A DNA stretch of 64,000 nucleotides from Paracoccus sp. SCSIO 75233 (GTDB lineage Bacteria > Pseudomonadota > Alphaproteobacteria > Rhodobacterales > Rhodobacteraceae): positions 2,291,001 to 2,355,000 of the forward strand of contig NZ_CP115757.1 in the NCBI RefSeq assembly GCF_027912675.1, given 5' to 3'. A model generated the notes under the pieces. It made no database searches. It was given only the letters and a program-made list of their open reading frames with translations, and was not told the DNA's origin. The position numbers and the translations under genes are program-made. Shown piece after piece: positions 51,571 through 63,946 of the stretch (position 1 is its first letter; each line of letters opens with the position of its first letter).

Positions 51571-52323
51571 ATGCCGAAGGTCGCTTTCATCACCGGTGCT
51601 GCGGGCGGTATCGGAAGCGCCACCGCGCGGAAGTTTGCCGCCGGGGGCTACAGCCTGTTTCTGACGGATACAGACGAAGCGGGCCTAAGGACCCTAGTCG
51701 ACGACATTGAGGTCGAAGCCGGTTACGCTGTGTCGGACGCGGCGGACGAAAGTTCGGCTCTAAGCGCTATGGAGGCGATGCTTACCCGCTTCGGGAAGGT
51801 CGATGTCGCAGTGCTTAATGCTGGTATCGTGGGGTCGACAGGTCGGCTAGGAGCCATCACACTCGAGGACTTCCGGCATGTCATGGCCGTAAATGTCGAG
51901 GGCGTTTTCACCGGTTTGTCCTGGCTCATGCCGGCAATGGCCGAACACGGCGGTGGATCGATCGTCATCCTCTCATCCGTGGTCGGACTGCGCGGCAGCG
52001 TCGGATTAGCACCTTACGTCGCAAGCAAGCACGCCGTCATCGGCCTAATGCGTACGGCGGCGCTGGAAGGCGCCAAACGGGGCATCCGGGTCAATACCGT
52101 CAATCCCGCGCCCATTGAAACACTGATGATGCGCCATATTGAATCCGGCAGAAACCCAACCAATGCGGAAGCCGTGCGGGACGCCAACGCCGCGGCCATC
52201 CCCATGAAGCGTTACGGCCGTGCCGAAGAAGTTGCTGAGATGATCTCCTTCCTTGCCGGGGATGCCGCGTCCTACTGCACGGGCAACACCTACCTGGTCG
52301 ATGGCGGATATCACGGTCGCTAA
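51571..52323 (+). CDS. SDR-family oxidoreductase (paralogue of 41707)
   Basis: 250-aa short-chain dehydrogenase. VAFITGAAGGIGSATARKFA, D in LTDTDEAG, AVLNAGIVGSTGRLGAITLE, catalytic S in IVILSSVVGL, YxxxK in LAPYVASKHAVIGLMRTAAL, ending SYCTGNTYLVDGGYHGR. GGGGAGG is followed by the ATG after about 8 bases. It is a close paralogue of the SDR at 41707 and lies next to a TRAP operon, so it probably oxidises the imported compound or an early product. Confidence 0.9.
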   Translation: MPKVAFITGAAGGIGSATARKFAAGGYSLFLTDTDEAGLRTLVDDIEVEAGYAVSDAADESSALSAMEAMLTRFGKVDVAVLNAGIVGSTGRLGAITLEDFRHVMAVNVEGVFTGLSWLMPAMAEHGGGSIVILSSVVGLRGSVGLAPYVASKHAVIGLMRTAALEGAKRGIRVNTVNPAPIETLMMRHIESGRNPTNAEAVRDANAAAIPMKRYGRAEEVAEMISFLAGDAASYCTGNTYLVDGGYHGR

Positions 52324-52483
52324 GTGTTTGATCCCGCCATTTGATGGTGCGTGATCTGAACATATCGTTGCATTTTCATTAAAAACTGGTAGACCGGTCT
52401 TTAAGATAACTTTGAATCAGACAAATGATTCGGCAAACGTTGCGAGCCGGTCGGCGAGCAACTCTTTCGGGAGGAGAAGATCG

Positions 52484-53620
52484 TTGAAACTTGTATGCCT
52501 TGTATGCACTAATGCGGCGGCCATCGTTGCGTCCCTGATCGGCACGTCATCATCAGCAGAAACATTCGCAAATGCTACGTGGCTTGCGCCGACACACCAG
52601 GCCACAATAGAGATGCAGGATGGGTTTTCAGAGCGTGTGCGCGAGAAAACCAATGGTGCGATAGATTTCGAGGTTTTCGCAGGATCTGCTCTGTTACCTG
52701 CCGCCGGAACGATGGAAGGCGTCAGAACCGGGGTTGCTACGGCAAGCATATATTCACCAGCATATTCTCCTTCCGAATTTCCGCTCCTCAACACGATGGG
52801 TGACATCGGATTTGTCAATCCGGACGCGACGGTTCTGGTATTCGCTCTGGCGGATCTGCTGGTTCATAATCGGGACCTAGATGAGTGGGACAAGCAAGGG
52901 GTTGTCTTCATTGCGGGAGCTGGAACACCGATTTATCAATATATGTGCACCAAATCCGGAATTGGCAGTGATCTGCAATCACTGAAGGGCGTCAAAGTGC
53001 GAACAAACGGGGGCATCTGGACGCGTGCAACGAGCGCTCTCGGCGCCACCCCGGTCAATCTTTCCGGGTCCGAGATCTATACGGGCTTGGAAAGGGGAGC
53101 GGTTGACTGCCTGTCGGCCGATATCGGTCACCTCCTCGGAGGTGAAAATATCGGCGAACTTACCGAGTCCATTGCAATGTTGGATTTACCACCTGTTTAC
53201 CACAGCGGCGGAATTATCCTGAATAAGGAGTTCTGGGAATCCCGAACAGATGAAGAGCGCCGCATAATGCTGGAAGAGGGCTTCCGCTCCACAGCTTACC
53301 TCACCGCACGGTACGCGCAGGATATCGAGAAGAATTTGTCTTGGGCGAAGGAACAGGGCATTGAGATTGTCACACCTGAAAATGACGTTAAAGCTGCGTA
53401 TGCTGCTTTTGTTGGCGAAGAAATGGGCGGGTCCATCCCTGTTGCCAAAAAGCTCGGGGTAGACAATCCAGAGCAATATCAATCACTAATGATTGAATAT
53501 ATCAATAAGTGGACGGAGTTGCTTGATGGGGTTGATCGCACTGATGGCGAGGCCGTGTGGGCGGTCGCAAAAGACGCTGCACTTGGCGATTTAGATCCCT
53601 CTACATATCGTATGGACTGA
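52484..53620 (+). CDS. TRAP transporter substrate-binding protein DctP
   Basis: 378-aa periplasmic receptor. I take the TTG at 52484 (LKLVCLVCTNAAAIVASLIG, a signal peptide, then TSSSAETFANATWLAP). GGGAGGAG lies about 9 bases before it, and the longer frame beginning at 52412 adds 24 charged residues that would spoil the signal. LKGVKVRTNGGIWTRATSAL carries the ligand-binding Arg region, and GSEIYTGLERGAVDCLSADI is the conserved TRAP signature. It heads a dctPQM operon (52.5-55.7 kb), possibly with the SDR upstream. Confidence 0.88.
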   Translation: MKLVCLVCTNAAAIVASLIGTSSSAETFANATWLAPTHQATIEMQDGFSERVREKTNGAIDFEVFAGSALLPAAGTMEGVRTGVATASIYSPAYSPSEFPLLNTMGDIGFVNPDATVLVFALADLLVHNRDLDEWDKQGVVFIAGAGTPIYQYMCTKSGIGSDLQSLKGVKVRTNGGIWTRATSALGATPVNLSGSEIYTGLERGAVDCLSADIGHLLGGENIGELTESIAMLDLPPVYHSGGIILNKEFWESRTDEERRIMLEEGFRSTAYLTARYAQDIEKNLSWAKEQGIEIVTPENDVKAAYAAFVGEEMGGSIPVAKKLGVDNPEQYQSLMIEYINKWTELLDGVDRTDGEAVWAVAKDAALGDLDPSTYRMD

Positions 53621-53867
53621 GCTGACCAAAGCTGGGGTGCCGAGCCAGATTCTGGCTTGGCGCAACCGCATTGACCATGAAGGGGTCTCGCGGCGGCAGC
53701 CTACAGCCACCCCGGAGGGACCTCGGTCAAACCTGCTTATATAAAATATGCAATTCGCCGGTAAAGTCGGGATTGTTTAGCTCGCGGTGTCCATCAACCA
53801 AGCGGGAACTTTCCGTTAACTCAATGAAAGTGCCGCTCTTTCCTGCCAACAGCGAGATAAAGTATCG

Positions 53868-54398
53868 ATGCAAATACTTGATAAATTATCCAGACTCGCA
53901 CTGATAGTAGCCGGTCTTTTCCTGCTCCTGATGATGGTACATATTTCTCTGGATGTCGCCCTGAAACTACTGTTCAGCAGACCAATTGCCGGAACTTTGG
54001 AAATAGTATCCACATACTATATGGTCGCCGGCGTGTTTTTCCCAATCGCCGCTGTCGAAATGGCGCGATCATCCATCTCCGTAGATGCGGTTTACCAGTT
54101 CTTTCCTCAGAGCGCAAAAAAACTCTGCATGGTACTGGTTCTTGGGCTTTCGGCGGCGACGTATCTAATCCTAGCATGCTCGAGTTGGGGGGATGCTATC
54201 AGATCCTATCGCATTAAAGAACAGATGATCGGTCAGGTATTCGTCACTATTTGGCCAAGTCGGTTTGTTCTGCCAATCGGTTTCGGCCTCGCTGGACTGG
54301 TCTGTTTCGGTTATCTGCTCGCATTCTTGCTCCGCAAGGATGCCCGTGATCGACTGCTTGCAGAGCATGATGAAGCAGAAGGAGGCATCGATGGATAG
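53868..54398 (+). CDS. TRAP transporter small permease DctQ
   Basis: 176-aa membrane protein with four predicted helices: LALIVAGLFLLLMMVHISLD (about 10-29), TYYMVAGVFFPIAAVEMA (about 50-67), LCMVLVLGLSAATYLILACS (about 86-105) and FVLPIGFGLAGLVCFGYLLA (about 133-152). It overlaps dctM by eight bases. The 247 bp before it (53621-53867) contain no gene; base composition from here to 56760 is clearly more AT-rich than the backbone. Confidence 0.85.
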   Translation: MQILDKLSRLALIVAGLFLLLMMVHISLDVALKLLFSRPIAGTLEIVSTYYMVAGVFFPIAAVEMARSSISVDAVYQFFPQSAKKLCMVLVLGLSAATYLILACSSWGDAIRSYRIKEQMIGQVFVTIWPSRFVLPIGFGLAGLVCFGYLLAFLLRKDARDRLLAEHDEAEGGIDG

Positions 54399-55698
54399 GT
54401 TTGAAATCGGCCTGGCTGGCGTTGCCGTAACATTCTTGTTAGTTATTGTTCGCGTTCCGATCTCAGTGGCACTGGCCACAACATCGTTTGTCGGACTTTG
54501 GATTTTGACAAACTTAACTGCCGCATTTGGGATGCTCAAAGCCGTACCCTACCAGTTTATTGCAAACTGGTCATTCAGCTCTGTTCCGATGTTTCTGCTG
54601 ATGGGTTTCGTGGCCAGCCGGGCGGGGCTGACATCCGGTCTTTTCAGGTTGATGCGGGTGGTCCTTTACCGCATACCGGGCGGCCTTGCCTGTTCGACAG
54701 TGGGTGCTTGTGCATTGTTCGCAGCCGCATCAGGCTCAAGCGTTGCAACCGCAGCAGGGATGGGAAGAATTGCGATCCCCGAAATGCGGAAAGCCGGCTA
54801 TGCATACAGCCTTTCGGCCGGGTGCGTTGCGGCTTCCGGAACGTTGGGATCACTTATCCCGCCTTCCGTCGTCATGATTATGTACGGGATATTTGCTCAG
54901 GCCCCAATCGGAAAGCTGTTTATAGCGGGCGTTATTCCAGGCATTCTGACGGCCGTAGCATATATCGCAATGATCGTAATTGCAGTGAAAATAAAACCGG
55001 AAATTGCTCCCGCAGGCCGTGAAAGGCTCGAACGGGGTAATTTGAAAGAGGCGGTTCTTGAATCCTGGCCATTGCCGGTTTTGGTTATCGGCGTCATCGG
55101 AGGAATTTATTCGGGAATTATGACACCAACGGAAGCTGGTGCCGTAGGTGCGTCATTGGCGTGCATTATCGCAATATCCCGAAAATCACTAACCAGGAAA
55201 GTTGTCTCTGAGGCACTTAGCGATACAGCCCTAGGAACATCCAGGCTCTTCCTTATTGCGATGGGTGCCAGCATGTTTACTACATTCATGGGCCTGGCCG
55301 GGTTGCCTTCAGTAATATCCGATTTTTTCGCGGCTCGAAATACAGACGCCTTGTCCATAATACTTATGGTGGCGGTTCTGTATATAGTCCTGGGCATGTT
55401 CATGGACTCTCTGGGCATAATGCTGCTAACCCTGCCTATTCTTATTCCAATCCTTCAGGACGCAGATGTAAATCTTATTTGGTTTGGAATTTTGGTCGTC
55501 AAGCTTCTCGAAATTGGGCTGGTTTCGCCGCCTTTCGGCTTGAACGTATATGTGATCCACTCGCTTTTGCGAGGCGCTGCATCTCTTCCTACCATCTTCA
55601 AAGGGGCGCTTATGTTCTTGGCTATGGACATACTGGTTGTAGCCGCAATGATAATATGGCCCGAAATTGCACTATGGCTACCTGAAAATATGAATTAG
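54391..55698 (+). CDS. TRAP transporter large permease DctM
   Basis: 435-aa large permease with about twelve membrane segments. SVPMFLLMGFVASRAGLTSG, ASGSSVATAAGMGRIAIPEM, ASGTLGSLIPPSVVMIMYGI and MTPTEAGAVGASLACI are standard DctM motifs, repeated in the two halves of the elevator fold. FGILVVKLLEIGLVSPPFGL and NVYVIHSLLRG are near the end. GGAGGC precedes the ATG at 54391. Complete; partners DctP and DctQ are upstream. Confidence 0.93.
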   Translation: MDRFEIGLAGVAVTFLLVIVRVPISVALATTSFVGLWILTNLTAAFGMLKAVPYQFIANWSFSSVPMFLLMGFVASRAGLTSGLFRLMRVVLYRIPGGLACSTVGACALFAAASGSSVATAAGMGRIAIPEMRKAGYAYSLSAGCVAASGTLGSLIPPSVVMIMYGIFAQAPIGKLFIAGVIPGILTAVAYIAMIVIAVKIKPEIAPAGRERLERGNLKEAVLESWPLPVLVIGVIGGIYSGIMTPTEAGAVGASLACIIAISRKSLTRKVVSEALSDTALGTSRLFLIAMGASMFTTFMGLAGLPSVISDFFAARNTDALSIILMVAVLYIVLGMFMDSLGIMLLTLPILIPILQDADVNLIWFGILVVKLLEIGLVSPPFGLNVYVIHSLLRGAASLPTIFKGALMFLAMDILVVAAMIIWPEIALWLPENMN

Positions 55699-55702
55699 CC
55701 AT

Positions 55703-55739
55703 AGCGAGAGGTGCAGGATTTCGCTTAGCTGTTTTTTTT
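55703..55739 (+). terminator. Possible rho-independent terminator after dctM
   Basis: A short stem AGCGA (55703-55707) with TCGCT (55721-55725) is followed after six bases by eight T (55732-55739). The stem is weak, so readthrough to the next gene is likely. Confidence 0.35.
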
Positions 55740-55818
55740 GGTTCAGTGTCAATGCGCAAAGGAATGGATCGCGGGATTGGAATTAGAAATCGCCCTGAAT
55801 GCAAGAAAGGACAATGCA

Positions 55819-56760
55819 ATGAAAAATGCAATGAAAGTTGGATTTGTTGGATTGGGATCAATGGGACGCGGGATGGTCGCCAACCTGCAAAAAGCAGGCT
55901 ATCAGCTCGTTGTGAATGATCTGTCTCAAGCTGCAGCAGTGGATGCGATAGCAGCTGGGGCTATGTGGGCGGAAACGCCGCGCGAAGTGGCTGAGGACGC
56001 GGATCTGGTTTTCACATCTCTTCCTATGCCTGCAGATGTGCAGGCAGTCAGCGCCGGAACCGACGGGCTGATAGCGGGCCTCAGTGAAGGTAAGGTCTGG
56101 GTCGACACATCAACTAACGACCTTGATGTCATTCGCGAATTGCACGGGATTCTGGTACAAAAGAAAGTGTACCTGCTCGACGCGCCGATTGGCGGCAGCC
56201 CGCATAACACGGTTAGGGGCGATATTATTTTTTGGGTTGGTGGGGAGGAGCGGGCATTTCAGCTGGCCAAACCCGCGCTGGACGCAATAAGCGAGAATGC
56301 GCTGTTTGTAGGGGAATGCGGCTCCGGCACGATTACAAAACTTGTTCAAAACATGTTTTCCTTGGCGCTGCTCTCTGTTCAAATTGAGTGCCTTTCTATG
56401 GGTGTTAAAGCGGGCGTTGATATGTTGCCACTTTGGAAGGCCCTGCGTCAGGGTCGGTTGGGCCAGATGCGCACTTTCGATTTGATTTCCGCAGGCTTCC
56501 TGCCTAACAAGCTCGATCCGGCCAAATTCTTCCTGAAGCTTGCCGAAAAGGATGCACGCCTTGCCCTTCAGATTGGACGCTCAAACCGGGTGCCGATGAA
56601 ACTCTGCAGTGCCGTCCATCAGGATATGCTTGAGGCGTTGAACCGGGGGTGGGAAATGCGGGATGCTCAGAGTTTTCTGGAGCTGCAAATGGAGCGTTCA
56701 GGGCTTCCACCATCATTCTTGACGCAAGAAGAAGTTGACGCCGTTAAAGAAAGCACGTGA
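55819..56760 (+). CDS. 3-hydroxyisobutyrate dehydrogenase-family oxidoreductase
   Basis: 313-aa beta-hydroxyacid dehydrogenase. VGFVGLGSMGRGMVANLQKA (about 6-25), the substrate motif LLDAPIGGSPHNTVRGDIIF (usually DxPVSGG; here IGGSP), and the catalytic Lys/Asn pair in GTITKLVQNMFSLALLS. KLAEKDARLALQIGRSNRVP replaces the usual KDLxLA segment. Start at the ATG 55819 after GAAAGGAC. It is only distantly like the enzyme at 44908, so substrates may differ. It lies between two TRAP operons, and the DNA is AT-rich like dctQM before it. Confidence 0.87.
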   Translation: MKNAMKVGFVGLGSMGRGMVANLQKAGYQLVVNDLSQAAAVDAIAAGAMWAETPREVAEDADLVFTSLPMPADVQAVSAGTDGLIAGLSEGKVWVDTSTNDLDVIRELHGILVQKKVYLLDAPIGGSPHNTVRGDIIFWVGGEERAFQLAKPALDAISENALFVGECGSGTITKLVQNMFSLALLSVQIECLSMGVKAGVDMLPLWKALRQGRLGQMRTFDLISAGFLPNKLDPAKFFLKLAEKDARLALQIGRSNRVPMKLCSAVHQDMLEALNRGWEMRDAQSFLELQMERSGLPPSFLTQEEVDAVKEST

Positions 56761-57230
56761 AGGTATCCGTTATCAGGACGCCGGGACTGTCGGTAGTGGC
56801 AACCTTGCGAGGTAACTTGTCCGGCAACTGATCCTGCGCCAGAAAATGGGCGGGCTCAAGAAAGTAACCGGTGGCCTCAGCCCCGGAGCAGATGCTGGTG
56901 TGTCGGGAGCCATCAACGTCGGGCGGCGTGCGCAACAAGTGGTACTGAGCACATCGCGGGTAAGGATAATTGCCGGTCACTTGTGCAGGGAGAGGTTGGT
57001 TTCCCCGGGGTCGGGCGAACAACAAGGAGGGATTGCCACAGCTCTTCATTTGCCTTGTTTTATTGGAATGAGGCTGATAGGATGGTTTTTAGGATTATTA
57101 TGGGGAAACCGTCAGAGATTTTGGCTTGTACAGCGGCCTGGGACACGGCGCCAACCTCGTTCCGACGTCGGTCGGGAGTTGATCAGGCCAGCCCAACACG
57201 GATCCAATCGGCAACGAGGAGGAGGATATA
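56761..57230. other. 470-bp region without a recognised gene
   Basis: Both strands have open frames here (a forward one from 56846, a reverse one down to 56744), but neither has family resemblance, and the forward one overruns the dctP start. The section 57050-57120 is AT-richer and could hold the promoter of the following TRAP operon. GAGGAGGAT just before 57231 is the dctP ribosome-binding site. It may be an old gene remnant. Confidence 0.45.
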
Positions 57231-58253
57231 ATGAAGCTCATTCACGTCCTAAAGGGTGTCGCACTAGCTGGTATTCTTGCAGCCGGTGGGTCGGTCGCCT
57301 TTGCTCAGGAAGTCACCCTGAAATGGGCCGACCAGTTCCCGCTGACCCATACGTCGTCGCGGATCGCCGCCCAACCCTTCATCACCGAGATTGAAGAGCG
57401 GAGCAACGGCCGGATCAAAATTCAGCATTTCCCGGCCGAGCAGCTTGCCAAGGGCGCGGGTCTTCTCGACGCCGTGCGCAATCGCGTGGCCGACATGGCC
57501 CTGATCATCCCAAACTACAACTCGGACAAGCTACCTTTGACGAGTGCCGGTGAGCTTCCGGGACTGTTCACGGAAAGCGTTGCGGCGACTGAAGGCTTTA
57601 ACGCCTATATTACGCAGGACCTGCTGGAACGGGAATACCTGCCACTACGGGTGCGCCCGCTTTGGGGTACAGTCACGCCTCCGTACCAGATCATGTTTCG
57701 CGAGGGACACACCGTCCGCAACGTCTCGGCCCTCAGGGGTGAGAAGCTCCGGGTTCCGGGATCCACTGGCGAACTGATCGCCAAAGCGCTTGGCGGTGTG
57801 CCGGTGAAGGTGCCCGCTTCGGATCTTTACCTCGCCCTACAGCGCGGAACGGTCGACGGGGCTCTCTACAATGCACCTAGCATCATTGCTTACAAGATTG
57901 AGGACGTGACCTCCTCGATCTCGCGCAACGGGTCCTTCGGCGCAGTGACGACGGCCCTTATCATCAACGACGATGTTTGGGAAGACCTGTCCGGGGAGGA
58001 CCGCGCCCTGATCCAGGAGGTTGCGGACGATATCCGCAAGGCATACGCCGAAGGCTACGAGGCCGAAACGCAGGAGGCCTACCAGAAGATGGAAGCTGCC
58101 GGCGTCGAGGTGGTGTCACTGCCCGATGACGCACTTGCGGCAGTCTCCGACAAGCTCGAATCGGTTCGTGATGCCTGGGTCGGGCAGCTTTCTGCCCGGG
58201 GTCTGCCCGCACAGGAGATGCTGGACGCCTACGTCACTCGCCTAGCCGAATAA
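57231..58253 (+). CDS. TRAP transporter substrate-binding protein DctP
   Basis: 340-aa receptor with signal LIHVLKGVALAGILAAGGSV and cleavage after AFA, mature QEVTLKWADQFPLTHTSSRI. RIKIQHFPAEQLAKGAGLLD, the Arg-containing LRGEKLRVPGSTGELIAKAL, and ASDLYLALQRGTVDGALYNA are conserved TRAP elements. GC and codon use return here to backbone-like values. First gene of the third TRAP system (57.2-60.1 kb). Confidence 0.93.
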   Translation: MKLIHVLKGVALAGILAAGGSVAFAQEVTLKWADQFPLTHTSSRIAAQPFITEIEERSNGRIKIQHFPAEQLAKGAGLLDAVRNRVADMALIIPNYNSDKLPLTSAGELPGLFTESVAATEGFNAYITQDLLEREYLPLRVRPLWGTVTPPYQIMFREGHTVRNVSALRGEKLRVPGSTGELIAKALGGVPVKVPASDLYLALQRGTVDGALYNAPSIIAYKIEDVTSSISRNGSFGAVTTALIINDDVWEDLSGEDRALIQEVADDIRKAYAEGYEAETQEAYQKMEAAGVEVVSLPDDALAAVSDKLESVRDAWVGQLSARGLPAQEMLDAYVTRLAE

Positions 58254-58331
58254 AGTCGCGCCACAGCCCATCCCGAGCCGCGGCAGCGCCGCTGCGGCCC
58301 GGATACTGACCCAGCATAGGAACGGCATGGC

Positions 58332-58832
58332 ATGGCCCGGACACTGGACCTTATCGACCTGGTCTTCATGAGGATTGCACAGACTTCGCTCGTCCTGATG
58401 ATGATTTCCATCAGCGCGGATTCACTTGGACGCTACCTGTTAAACGCTCCCCTTCAGGGTAGCTTTGAGTTCAACTCCTTATACCTGATGGTCATCGTGA
58501 CGTTTTTCGGGATGCCGGCGGCCTATTCTTCCGGTGGGATGATCCGGCTCGACGTGCTGACGGAGTCTCTGTCGCTCGTGCCGTACCAGTTGTCCGAGCG
58601 GTTCAACACCCTGGCTGGCGCGATTGTCTTCGGGTTCATCGCCTGGCACGCCGGGCATGAGGCCTACGAGAAGTTCGCAAGCCGTGACACGACCTTCGGG
58701 GTCATCGAGTTCCCGGTCTACTGGAGTTACGTCTGGGTGCCTCTCGGATGCCTGCAGATGGCCCTGCGCCTTGCCTATGAGACGATTTTCCCGGCCATCC
58801 GGCCCGTCCGGCATGACGAGGTGTTCGAATGA
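58332..58832 (+). CDS. TRAP transporter small permease DctQ
   Basis: 166-aa four-helix membrane subunit: IAQTSLVLMMISISADSLGR (about 15-34), FNSLYLMVIVTFFGMPAAYS (about 47-66) and TLAGAIVFGFIAWHAGHEAY are visible. The DctQ arginine is in ADSLGRYLLNAP. ATG at 58332. Its stop overlaps the dctM start by four bases. Confidence 0.9.
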   Translation: MARTLDLIDLVFMRIAQTSLVLMMISISADSLGRYLLNAPLQGSFEFNSLYLMVIVTFFGMPAAYSSGGMIRLDVLTESLSLVPYQLSERFNTLAGAIVFGFIAWHAGHEAYEKFASRDTTFGVIEFPVYWSYVWVPLGCLQMALRLAYETIFPAIRPVRHDEVFE

Positions 58833-60127
58833 CACTGATTGCCATCGGCTGTATCGTCTTCCTCTTCCTGTTACTGCTCAATGGAGCGCCGGTGGCCTTC
58901 GCCATGCTCATCTCCGGTGCCGTTGGTCTTATGCTCACTGGCGGCTACTACCCGCTGGTCGGTATCCTGAAGTCAGCGCCATATGAACATGTGGCCAGTT
59001 ACACGCTGACCACCCTGCCGATGTTCATTCTGATGGCCGAGTTTTTAACAGCGGGCCGGTTTACCCGCGACCTGTTCACCGCATCGGACAAATGGCTAGG
59101 TCATCTGCGTGGCGGCGTGGCGTATTCGGCTGTGGCCGGCGGCGTCCTGCTGGCGGCGATTTCCGGATCCTCTTCGGCTGCCGCCGGGACCCTGTCTTCG
59201 GCCGCCTATCCCGAGATGAAGCGACTCGGTTACGACACCGGCTTCTCGACGGCCGTGCTTGCCGTTGTCGGTACGCTCGCCATCATGATCCCGCCCAGCA
59301 TCGGCCTGGTGTTCTACGGCATCATCACCGAAACCTCGGTCGGTAAACTCCTGGTTGCGGGCTTCGTTCCCGGTGCCGTCACTGCTGCTGCAAGCGCTTT
59401 TGCCATTTACTTCCAGATCCGCCGTCGACCAGAGGTCGCGCCGCGATCCGAGCACAGGGCGACGCAGGCCGAAAGGAAAGAGAGCATACGCTCCGTCTGG
59501 CCGGTACTGCTTCTGATGCTTGTGATCATCGTCGCCATCTACTCTGGCGTGATCACACCGACCGAGATCGCTGCGGTCGGTGCCCTCATGGCCCTGATCC
59601 TGACCATAGTGATGGGGCGCGCCGGCTTCGCAGGTTTCTCGGTCGCCCTGGCCAATGCGACCCGGAACAGCGCAATGATCCTGGCGATAATCGGGTGCTC
59701 GGCGGTCTTCGGCGCCTTTATTACGCTGACCGGCGTGACTCAGTCACTCCTCTCGGCCATCCAGGAAGCCGGTGTTCATCGCTATGTGGTACTTCTGGCG
59801 GTGCTCCTGCTTCTGCTCATCCTTGGTTTTTTCCTGGACCAGATTGCCATTCTCGTCCTCACGATGCCGCTGGTGTTCCCGCTGTTGAGTGGCCTGGGGT
59901 TCGACCCGGTGTGGCTTGGCATCATCTTCGTCAAAACCGCCGAGATCGGGTTGATCACGCCACCTATGGGCCTCAACGTGTTTATCGTCTCCGGCACGAC
60001 CGGTGTTCCGCCGCGCGAGATCTTTCGCGGAATCTGGCCTTTCGTGGCCACTGAATTCGGCGTGCTCTGCCTGCTGGTTACGGTACCCGGGCTGTCACTC
60101 TGGCTGCCTGCGCTGGCAGGCTTCTGA
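58829..60127 (+). CDS. TRAP transporter large permease DctM
   Basis: 432-aa large permease, full length. LLLLNGAPVAFAMLISGAVG, TLPMFILMAEFLTAGRFTRD, ISGSSSAAAGTLSSAAYPEM, GTLAIMIPPSIGLVFYGIIT, ITPTEIAAVGALMALIL and the late FVKTAEIGLITPPMGLNVFI are diagnostic. It is coupled to dctQ (ATGA) and ends the last accessory operon before the rRNA region. The truncated dctM at 10.8 kb shares the same motif order but is a different sequence. Confidence 0.94.
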   Translation: MTLIAIGCIVFLFLLLLNGAPVAFAMLISGAVGLMLTGGYYPLVGILKSAPYEHVASYTLTTLPMFILMAEFLTAGRFTRDLFTASDKWLGHLRGGVAYSAVAGGVLLAAISGSSSAAAGTLSSAAYPEMKRLGYDTGFSTAVLAVVGTLAIMIPPSIGLVFYGIITETSVGKLLVAGFVPGAVTAAASAFAIYFQIRRRPEVAPRSEHRATQAERKESIRSVWPVLLLMLVIIVAIYSGVITPTEIAAVGALMALILTIVMGRAGFAGFSVALANATRNSAMILAIIGCSAVFGAFITLTGVTQSLLSAIQEAGVHRYVVLLAVLLLLLILGFFLDQIAILVLTMPLVFPLLSGLGFDPVWLGIIFVKTAEIGLITPPMGLNVFIVSGTTGVPPREIFRGIWPFVATEFGVLCLLVTVPGLSLWLPALAGF

Positions 60128-60254
60128 CCCCATATGGTCCGGACGCTCGCCGCAAGGGTCCGGCTCCGGGCCGGTTCACGCGATGAGCGTACTTCTCATG
60201 TGTTTGACGTCGGCGTCCACCGGACAGATTTAGGGGTTTGAGAATTTGAACCGC

Positions 60255-60448
60255 CCCGGATTTACCGGAGAGTGTGACGACAGATGATTGGCCCTGACAT
60301 CATACCGCGCCGCCAAATCCCGAACCGTTGCTCCCTCGACCAACGTCTCAGCCACAATCCGCGCCTTCAGCGCATCCGGCCACCGCCGGTGACACCGAGC
60401 TCCAACAATCGCGTCAATGTCCGTGAGAAACTCCGTTGAGCGCTCCAT
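60255..60448 (-). pseudogene. IS66 TnpA, N-terminal fragment
   Basis: MERSTEFLTDIDAIVGARCH, RRWPDALKARIVAETLVEGA and TVRDLAARYDVRANHLSS match the N-terminal two thirds of IS66 TnpA; homology stops at NHLSS and unrelated residues follow. It differs from the intact copy at 47069. The stretch 60128-60254 contains sequence that looks like an IS end, and 60449-60627 holds no gene. Confidence 0.8.
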
Positions 60449-60627
60449 GGAGAAAGTCCCTGCAAAACTACACCACGCACGGACTCGCAGATCAGACGCT
60501 CACAAGGAAGGTGGGGTCAAAACACCGGTTACTTTCCATGTCGCATTGGTGTTGCACGGAGGAAATCGGAGCGCCTGTAAGTGATTGGAATCGTGAGGAA
60601 AGACTTTGCGTTATGTTGCAACGCGAG

Positions 60628-60648
60628 AAGAGCGGTTGCGGCGCTCTT
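60628..60648. terminator. Hairpin downstream of the rRNA operon
   Basis: AAGAGCG (60628-60634) and CGCTCTT (60642-60648) form a perfect 7-bp stem with a 7-base loop, 38 bp past the tRNA 3' end on the reverse strand. There is no T-run, so it may be a pause or processing hairpin rather than a full terminator. Confidence 0.4.
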
Positions 60649-60685
60649 GCACTGTCATAACTCATTGATTTTCAGTAATTATTTT

Positions 60686-60762
<77 letters not shown>

Positions 60763-60851
60763 ACAGGTGCGCTTGGTGCGCGGCTGCACCGATCTGTTTT
60801 TGATGGTGCGTGTTGTTTTCATCGTTTCGAGAGATTGCGTTTCTTTTCAGA

Positions 60852-60966
60852 TCTGGCGGTGACCTACTCTCCCACGTCTTGAGACGCAGTACCATTGGCG
60901 CGACGGCACTTAACGGCCGAGTTCGGGATGGGATCGGGTGTTTTGCTCGTGCTATGTCCACCAGAT
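60852..60966 (-). rRNA. rrf: 5S ribosomal RNA
   Basis: About 115 nt. Read in reverse it has TCTGGTGG at the 5' end, CCCGATCCCATCCCGAACTC (loop B/C region) and GTGGGAGAGTAGGTC, then CGCCAGA to close the terminal stem. Ends are set by stem pairing and may be off by one or two bases. Confidence 0.95.
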
Positions 60967-61058
60967 CGGAGAAGAAACGCTCAGCGTTGCGCCCGTTTTG
61001 TTGGGCGTCATGTTGTCCAAGGATGCTTTTGGAGTGGAGATCTTTTGAGATCTGGCCA

Positions 61059-61069
61059 CTTCCGGATCA

Positions 61070-61077
<8 letters not shown>
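61059..61077. repeat. 23S rRNA processing stem, 3' arm
   Basis: 19 bases that are an exact inverted repeat of 63928-63946; in the transcript the two flanks of 23S pair and form the RNase III cleavage stem. Confidence 0.85.
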
Positions 61078-63937
<2,860 letters not shown>

Positions 63938-63946
63938 ATCCGGAAG

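Noticed and set aside
56744..57394. Two overlapping open frames between the dehydrogenase and dctP
   Set aside because: No family resemblance, poor starts, and one runs into dctP in the wrong frame.
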